DNA of 25,727 nucleotides from a bacterium. Its GTDB lineage: Bacteria; JAJVIF01; JAGGVT01. A program made the position numbers and the translations under genes. Below, piece by piece: positions 21,851 through 25,727 of the stretch. The DNA is taken from positions 1-25,727 of the forward strand of contig JAGGVT010000189.1 of assembly GCA_021157815.1 (NCBI GenBank), in the 5' to 3' direction. The number at the start of each line of letters is the position of its first letter. Position 1 is the stretch's first letter. The notes below the pieces were generated by a model. The model was not told the origin of the DNA, ran no database searches, and was given only the letters and a program-made list of their open reading frames with translations.

Positions 21851-22570
21851 ATGTTGAAAAATATCATGACGATATTTAAAAAGGAATTTTCGCTCTACTT
21901 TAATTCCCCAATCGCGTATATCTTTATAACGGTTTTTCTTGTCGTCAGCACATGGTTCTATATGAGCCGGTTTTTCGTTGTCGCGCAGGCTGACATGAGA
22001 ATGTATTTCACTATGCTGCCGTGGGTGTTTTTGTTCTTCGTTCCCGCGGTAACAATGCGACTGTGGGCTGAGGAGCGAAAAAGCGGAACTATCGAGGTTC
22101 TTCTCACCCTGCCTTTCAGGGATGCGGAAATTGTAACCGGCAAATACCTTGCCGCATTTGCGTTTCTTGTTCTTACCGTTATCCTGAGTTTTCCGATACC
22201 ACTTACATTAATGCGTCTCGGATCACCTGACATGGGCCCGATAATTGGCGGATATATCGGAGCGTTTCTGCTTGGCGGCGCGTATCTTGCGATTGGATTA
22301 TTTGTGAGCGTGTTCAGTGACAACCAAATTGTGGCTTTTATAATCGCGGTTGTTGCGTCGTTTATCCTGCTTATTATCGGTGAATCATTTGTCCTGCAGT
22401 CGCTGCCGACGGGAATCAAGCCGGTTGTAGCGTACCTCGGTCTGGGAAGCCATTTCCAGAACATTGGAAAGGGTGTCATTGATACACGGGATATCATATA
22501 TTACTTTTCGGTGATTTTTATTTTCATATACGCCACCATGCGGCAGATGGGGTCGCGAATGTGGGCGTAA
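21851..22570 (+). CDS. ABC-2 type permease (GldF-like)
   Basis: The 239-residue inner-membrane protein has six hydrophobic segments: about 20-40, 55-72, 103-125, 135-157, 163-185 and 215-232. After helix 2 the cytoplasmic coupling segment AEERKSGTIEVLLTLPF is a hallmark of the ABC-2 family, which interacts with the ATPase. An AGGAG lies about ten bases before the ATG. It is 55 bases after the ATPase gene and 51 bases before the GldG-like gene, as expected for one operon. Substrate unknown. Confidence 0.93.
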   Translation: MLKNIMTIFKKEFSLYFNSPIAYIFITVFLVVSTWFYMSRFFVVAQADMRMYFTMLPWVFLFFVPAVTMRLWAEERKSGTIEVLLTLPFRDAEIVTGKYLAAFAFLVLTVILSFPIPLTLMRLGSPDMGPIIGGYIGAFLLGGAYLAIGLFVSVFSDNQIVAFIIAVVASFILLIIGESFVLQSLPTGIKPVVAYLGLGSHFQNIGKGVIDTRDIIYYFSVIFIFIYATMRQMGSRMWA

Positions 22571-22621
22571 TGATTTATTAAATTTAGCGCACAATGTCTG
22601 TACTCTCTATGGGACGAATTT

Positions 22622-24283
22622 ATGTATAAAAAATACAAATACGGAACAACATCAGTTATCGACGTATTCCTGATTGTGGGAATTCTTGTTCTGGTTAATA
22701 TCTTTTCTATTGGCAGCTTCAAACGAGTTGACCTGACTGAGAACCGGGAATACACAATCTCGAAAGCAACAAAGAAAATCCTTAGCGAACTGGATGACAT
22801 CGTAAACGTGAAGGTCTTTATGTCCAGCGAACTTCCGCCTGAGTTTCTCTCACTCGACAGGCAGATTCGAGACATGATGGAGGAGTTCAATGCTTATGCG
22901 AACTCGAATTTCCGCCTGAAATTCGTTGACCCGAAAGAGGAACCCAAATACAGGCAGGAAGCTGAGATTGCCGGGATTCCCGAGGTGTCGTTTAAGGTTG
23001 TCAAGGAAGACCAGGTTCAGATGATGAAAGCCTATCTCGGCATTCTTATCGAGCATGAGAACAAAACCGAATCGATTCCATTTATCGGTGGAGTTGACAA
23101 TCTCGAATATGACCTGATGAGCCGTATTGTAAAAGTGCTTCAGAAAGAAAATGACCTTCCGACAATTGGAATACTGCAGGGACACGGAGAGCCGGGAACA
23201 CAGCAGGCAAATCAACAGGCACAAACTCCACCGGGAGAGATGGCTTTGTTTGTCGAAGCGATTCGTGAGCAGTTCAAGGCGATGGATGTCGACCTGGAGA
23301 ATCGCGACAAGGTTCCGAGTACTGTGAATACTCTTGTAGTGGTCAATTCCGGGTCAATTCCCGATTACCAGCTTTGGGCGATTGACCAGTTTGTCATGGG
23401 CGGGGGGAAATTAATCTGCATGATTAGCGGCATGGGGGGAGTTGACAATCTGAATGAACCGCCGGAAATATTCAACAGCGGTTTGGCTGATCTCCTGGCG
23501 AATTGGGGAGTGAAGATTAATAATGATCTTGTTCTGGACCAGAAATGTGAAACTGCGCAGTTCAGGACAGGAGCATATTCCATGATACGGAAGCAGTATC
23601 CATTCTGGGTTAAAATCCAGAAAGACAATTTCAGCGCTGATAATCCAATAACATCATCACTTGAATCAGCCACTTTCCAATGGCCAAGCTCAATTGAAAT
23701 CTTGAAAGACAAGCTTGAGGGCATTACTGTTACAGAGCTTGTTAAATCGTCGGATAAATCGTGGTTGATGAACAAGGATTTTAACACGTCGCCAATGCAG
23801 GATTTTAATGTTTTGCCTGATGGTGAGCAGTTTATTCTTGGCGCTCTTATCAGCGGTAATTTCACGAGTTATTTTTCAGGCAAGGAAAGGCCGCTTAAAC
23901 CATCCGATGGCAAACCCGCCGGCGGAACGGATCCATTCAAGGAGAAAAGCGCCGAAACTGATATTATTGTTTTCTCATCAGGGCAAATCCCGCTTAATCA
24001 TATCTGGGATCCAAGAGGCGGCTCACCTGAGGTTCAGAACCTGCTTCTGAATACGCTTGATTATCTGAATATAGGTGATGAACTGATTGGAATAAGGTCT
24101 CGACACGCTACAAATCGGCCACTGGATTCAGAGAAAATTGAAACAGAAGCGCAGCGTAGAATGATTCGCGCGCTTAATCTTGTCGCTGTTCCTCTTCTGG
24201 TTATTCTCATTGGAGTTTTGAGGTTTGTGCTAAAAGCGGGCCGAAAGAAACGTTTTGAAAAAGAATTAGCTGCAAAGGAATAA
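22622..24283 (+). CDS. GldG-like ABC auxiliary protein
   Basis: The 553-residue envelope protein is anchored at both ends: an N-terminal helix (about 12-34, DVFLIVGILVLVNIFSIGSF) and a C-terminal helix (about 518-538), with a large periplasmic domain between. The region starting KRVDLTENREYTISKATKKILSELDDIVNVKVFMS is the start of the GldG/ABC_transp_aux domain. A middle part (PTIGILQGHGEPG, LVVVNSGSIPDYQLWAIDQFVMGGGKLICMISG) matches the ThuA/GATase-like part of these proteins. A Gln-rich loop near 195-205 is odd but minor. The protein is thought to regulate or couple the ABC permease to a periplasmic partner. Confidence 0.9.
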   Translation: MYKKYKYGTTSVIDVFLIVGILVLVNIFSIGSFKRVDLTENREYTISKATKKILSELDDIVNVKVFMSSELPPEFLSLDRQIRDMMEEFNAYANSNFRLKFVDPKEEPKYRQEAEIAGIPEVSFKVVKEDQVQMMKAYLGILIEHENKTESIPFIGGVDNLEYDLMSRIVKVLQKENDLPTIGILQGHGEPGTQQANQQAQTPPGEMALFVEAIREQFKAMDVDLENRDKVPSTVNTLVVVNSGSIPDYQLWAIDQFVMGGGKLICMISGMGGVDNLNEPPEIFNSGLADLLANWGVKINNDLVLDQKCETAQFRTGAYSMIRKQYPFWVKIQKDNFSADNPITSSLESATFQWPSSIEILKDKLEGITVTELVKSSDKSWLMNKDFNTSPMQDFNVLPDGEQFILGALISGNFTSYFSGKERPLKPSDGKPAGGTDPFKEKSAETDIIVFSSGQIPLNHIWDPRGGSPEVQNLLLNTLDYLNIGDELIGIRSRHATNRPLDSEKIETEAQRRMIRALNLVAVPLLVILIGVLRFVLKAGRKKRFEKELAAKE

Positions 24284-24359
24284 ATTAATCCGCACGGAAG
24301 CACCGTCACTGCCGTACAGGCGTAAGGCGCTCCCGGCATATTTTTGAGGTTTGATAACA

Positions 24360-25409
24360 ATGTCAATAATGCGATCTATATGGAATGAAAAAGGAGCAAC
24401 TCGAACAATAATTCTCGCGGTTGTGTTTGTAGTGCTGCTTATTGCGACTATCAGCCAGAGCGCAAGTAAAAAAAGAGCTGTCAAGGAGCGTGTTGAACTT
24501 GAGAGCGTGGCGCTTGTCGATGTCAACACCGATGACATTTACACGATTGAGATTCAGGAACTCCTTTCCAAAACAGTGCTTGCGAAGCGTGATGGCAAAT
24601 GGTGGGTCGGCGCGGCGCAGGTCATGCCGAACATGAGTGAGGATGAAAAGAAGCAGGAGGAAATCAAGGCGTGGGATTACGCTGACGAGGACGCTGTTCT
24701 TCAGGTTCTGGAAACTGTTCAGGAGGGATTCAACAACTGGGAACTTGTCAGTGTTAATCGTGAAAAGATGATGGATTACAGAATCGGCGCGCTTGGAAGC
24801 AAATTCAGCCTGCTGGATGAAAATGGAAATGAGCTGGCATGTTTCGATGTTGGTGAGAAAGCCGCTAATTTTACCGGGACCTATATCGCGATATGCGGTG
24901 AGGATAAAATCTATAAAATCCCCGGAATGCTCGACATGATTTTCAAGCGTGATGCCGCGGGGTGGCGCACAAAAGTCATTTACGAACTCGAACAGGATGA
25001 TGTTGTTCGATTCGAGATAAATGACCCGAACGATAAAAAACCTGTTGTCCTTGAGAAGGATGATGACGGCAACTGGCTTGGAACATCGCCGTATGATTTT
25101 ATCCCGGGAAAGAAGAAAGTCAGCTCCCTGCTGGCGATTTTCTGCAACTACAAAGCGATGGGTTTTCCCGAAAGAATGAGGCCCGGTGAGGACAGTATCC
25201 AGACGATAACGCTTGAACTAACAGCTACAATGAAGGATGGAAAGGTTAGGAAACTCACGTTTGGCACTACGGAACAGGCTCGCGATACTCTTGTTATGGA
25301 CAACGAACGCGGGATTCTCTACACGGCTAATTACATGGATGTCGATAACCTGAACGCGAAAGTGGATTACCTTTCCGAGCCGGATGATGAAACGGAAGAA
25401 AGCGAATAG
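24360..25409 (+). CDS. DUF4340 envelope protein
   Basis: This 349-residue protein has one N-terminal membrane helix (about 12-33) and a periplasmic beta-rich domain of the DUF4340 kind, with repeated units such as LSKTVLAKRDGKWWVG, NELACFDVGEKAANFTGTYIAICGEDKIYKIPG and VVLEKDDDGNWLG. It is the standard last gene of the GldA-F-G-DUF4340 operon in many phyla and presumably works with the GldG-like protein. I chose the ATG at 24360 because GAGGT stands nine bases upstream; a TTG three codons earlier overlaps that site. The acidic C-terminus (EPDDETEESE) is unusual but not diagnostic. Confidence 0.9.
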   Translation: MSIMRSIWNEKGATRTIILAVVFVVLLIATISQSASKKRAVKERVELESVALVDVNTDDIYTIEIQELLSKTVLAKRDGKWWVGAAQVMPNMSEDEKKQEEIKAWDYADEDAVLQVLETVQEGFNNWELVSVNREKMMDYRIGALGSKFSLLDENGNELACFDVGEKAANFTGTYIAICGEDKIYKIPGMLDMIFKRDAAGWRTKVIYELEQDDVVRFEINDPNDKKPVVLEKDDDGNWLGTSPYDFIPGKKKVSSLLAIFCNYKAMGFPERMRPGEDSIQTITLELTATMKDGKVRKLTFGTTEQARDTLVMDNERGILYTANYMDVDNLNAKVDYLSEPDDETEESE

Positions 25410-25437
25410 GTAATAGTAAACTAAAATATGAACTGCT

Positions 25438-25537
25438 GGGAGCGCCGCAGGCTACTGCGGCGCTTCCGTTATTATGGATGTGACTCGCGCCGCCGCAGCC
25501 TGCATTTCGACAGGCTCAATATTAAGACGGCGCTCCC
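25438..25537. repeat. GGGAGCGCCG nested hairpin element
   Basis: The outer arms GGGAGCGCCG (25438-25447) and CGGCGCTCCC (25528-25537) enclose a strong hairpin AGCGCCGCAG/CTGCGGCGCT (25441-25450, 25455-25464) and a smaller one AGCCTG/CAGGCT near 25498-25516. The word GGCGCTCCCGGC also occurs at about 24326-24337, so it is a repeat. It follows the last gene of the Gld-like operon but has no T tract. Confidence 0.65.
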
Positions 25538-25600
25538 GGCGAGATTATATCAACGAAATCCCCCACACCTGATTTTGCCATTCCAACGAAACAAGATTCC

Positions 25601-25727
25601 GTCATTCCCGCGAAAGCGGCTGTTGAAAAAGCCTATTATATCCCAGACCGTAGGGGCAACTCTCCGTGGTTGCCCTGTATTTATGCCAATATTTAGGGTA
25701 GGCACAGAGACCTACCCCCTACATTCA
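25601..25727. mobile_element. MITE family 1, copy cut by the right window edge
   Basis: This has the same orientation as the copy at 14831-14960 and begins with the outer GTCATTCCCGCGAAAG word, then GGCTGTTGAAAAAGCC and the conserved interior up to CCTACATTCA. The right terminus is outside the window. Confidence 0.75.

Noticed and set aside
21958-22497. 179-codon open frame antisense to the ABC permease
   Set aside because: Composition is rich in Ile, Thr, Arg and Pro as expected from antisense of a hydrophobic gene; the plus-strand permease is certain.
25438-25467. Terminator after the Gld-like operon
   Set aside because: The hairpin is strong but not followed by a T tract, and its sequence belongs to a repeat that also occurs near 24326, so I list it as a repeat only.

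Overview
The window (about 25.7 kb, moderate to low GC) looks like chromosomal DNA from an uncultured diderm bacterium, probably a poorly sampled candidate phylum. The evidence is lipoproteins with lipoboxes, a type IV-pilin-like prepilin, polysaccharide export genes, and very dense small palindromic and MITE-like repeats in almost every intergenic gap. I saw no tRNA, rRNA, integrase, transposase or phage gene, so I cannot place it more precisely.

Layout. 1-1371 (minus): a nifU-nifS pair for Fe-S cluster assembly; nifS runs off the left edge. 1846-3681 (minus): a cobalamin-binding-type radical SAM protein, divergent from 3797-6388 (plus), a GT2 glycosyltransferase and a MOP-superfamily lipid-linked sugar flippase. 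6653-11256 (plus): a response-regulator/ParA-like fusion (CpaE type), a secreted AMIN-like protein, a YqeG-type HAD phosphatase and a long pseudopilin with a clear promoter and terminator. 11346-13583 (minus): DinB-like protein, thioredoxin, a probable 6S RNA with its own promoter, and an OB-fold-like lipoprotein. 13718-14443 (plus): a DUF2993/LmeA-like protein. 14433-16862 (minus): a three-gene module of a DUF5685-type protein, a J-domain/TPR protein and a small TPR-like protein; the last two share a very cysteine-rich C-terminal tail. 17294-18961 (plus): urocanate hydratase, starting at GTG. 19105-19497 (plus): a small lipoprotein. 19519-20615: an array of two-hairpin palindromic repeats with a small GIY-YIG nuclease inside it. 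20848-25409 (plus): a complete Gld-like ABC operon (ATPase, permease, GldG-like auxiliary protein, DUF4340 protein).

The two most unusual systems are these. (1) The GIY-YIG nuclease sits inside an array of REPIN-like repeats. Each full repeat is made of two inverted hairpins that differ by three compensatory base-pair changes, all transitions. The nuclease stop codon shares a base with one hairpin site. (2) The DUF5685 / J-domain-TPR-Cys / TPR-Cys module has two proteins ending in the same cysteine-rich tail, and its DUF5685 member carries Asp-rich motifs resembling those of squalene/phytoene synthases. A 161-bp MITE family with 31-bp perfect inverted termini (three copies here, one cut by the right edge) and a separate 28-bp-arm palindrome add to the repeat load.
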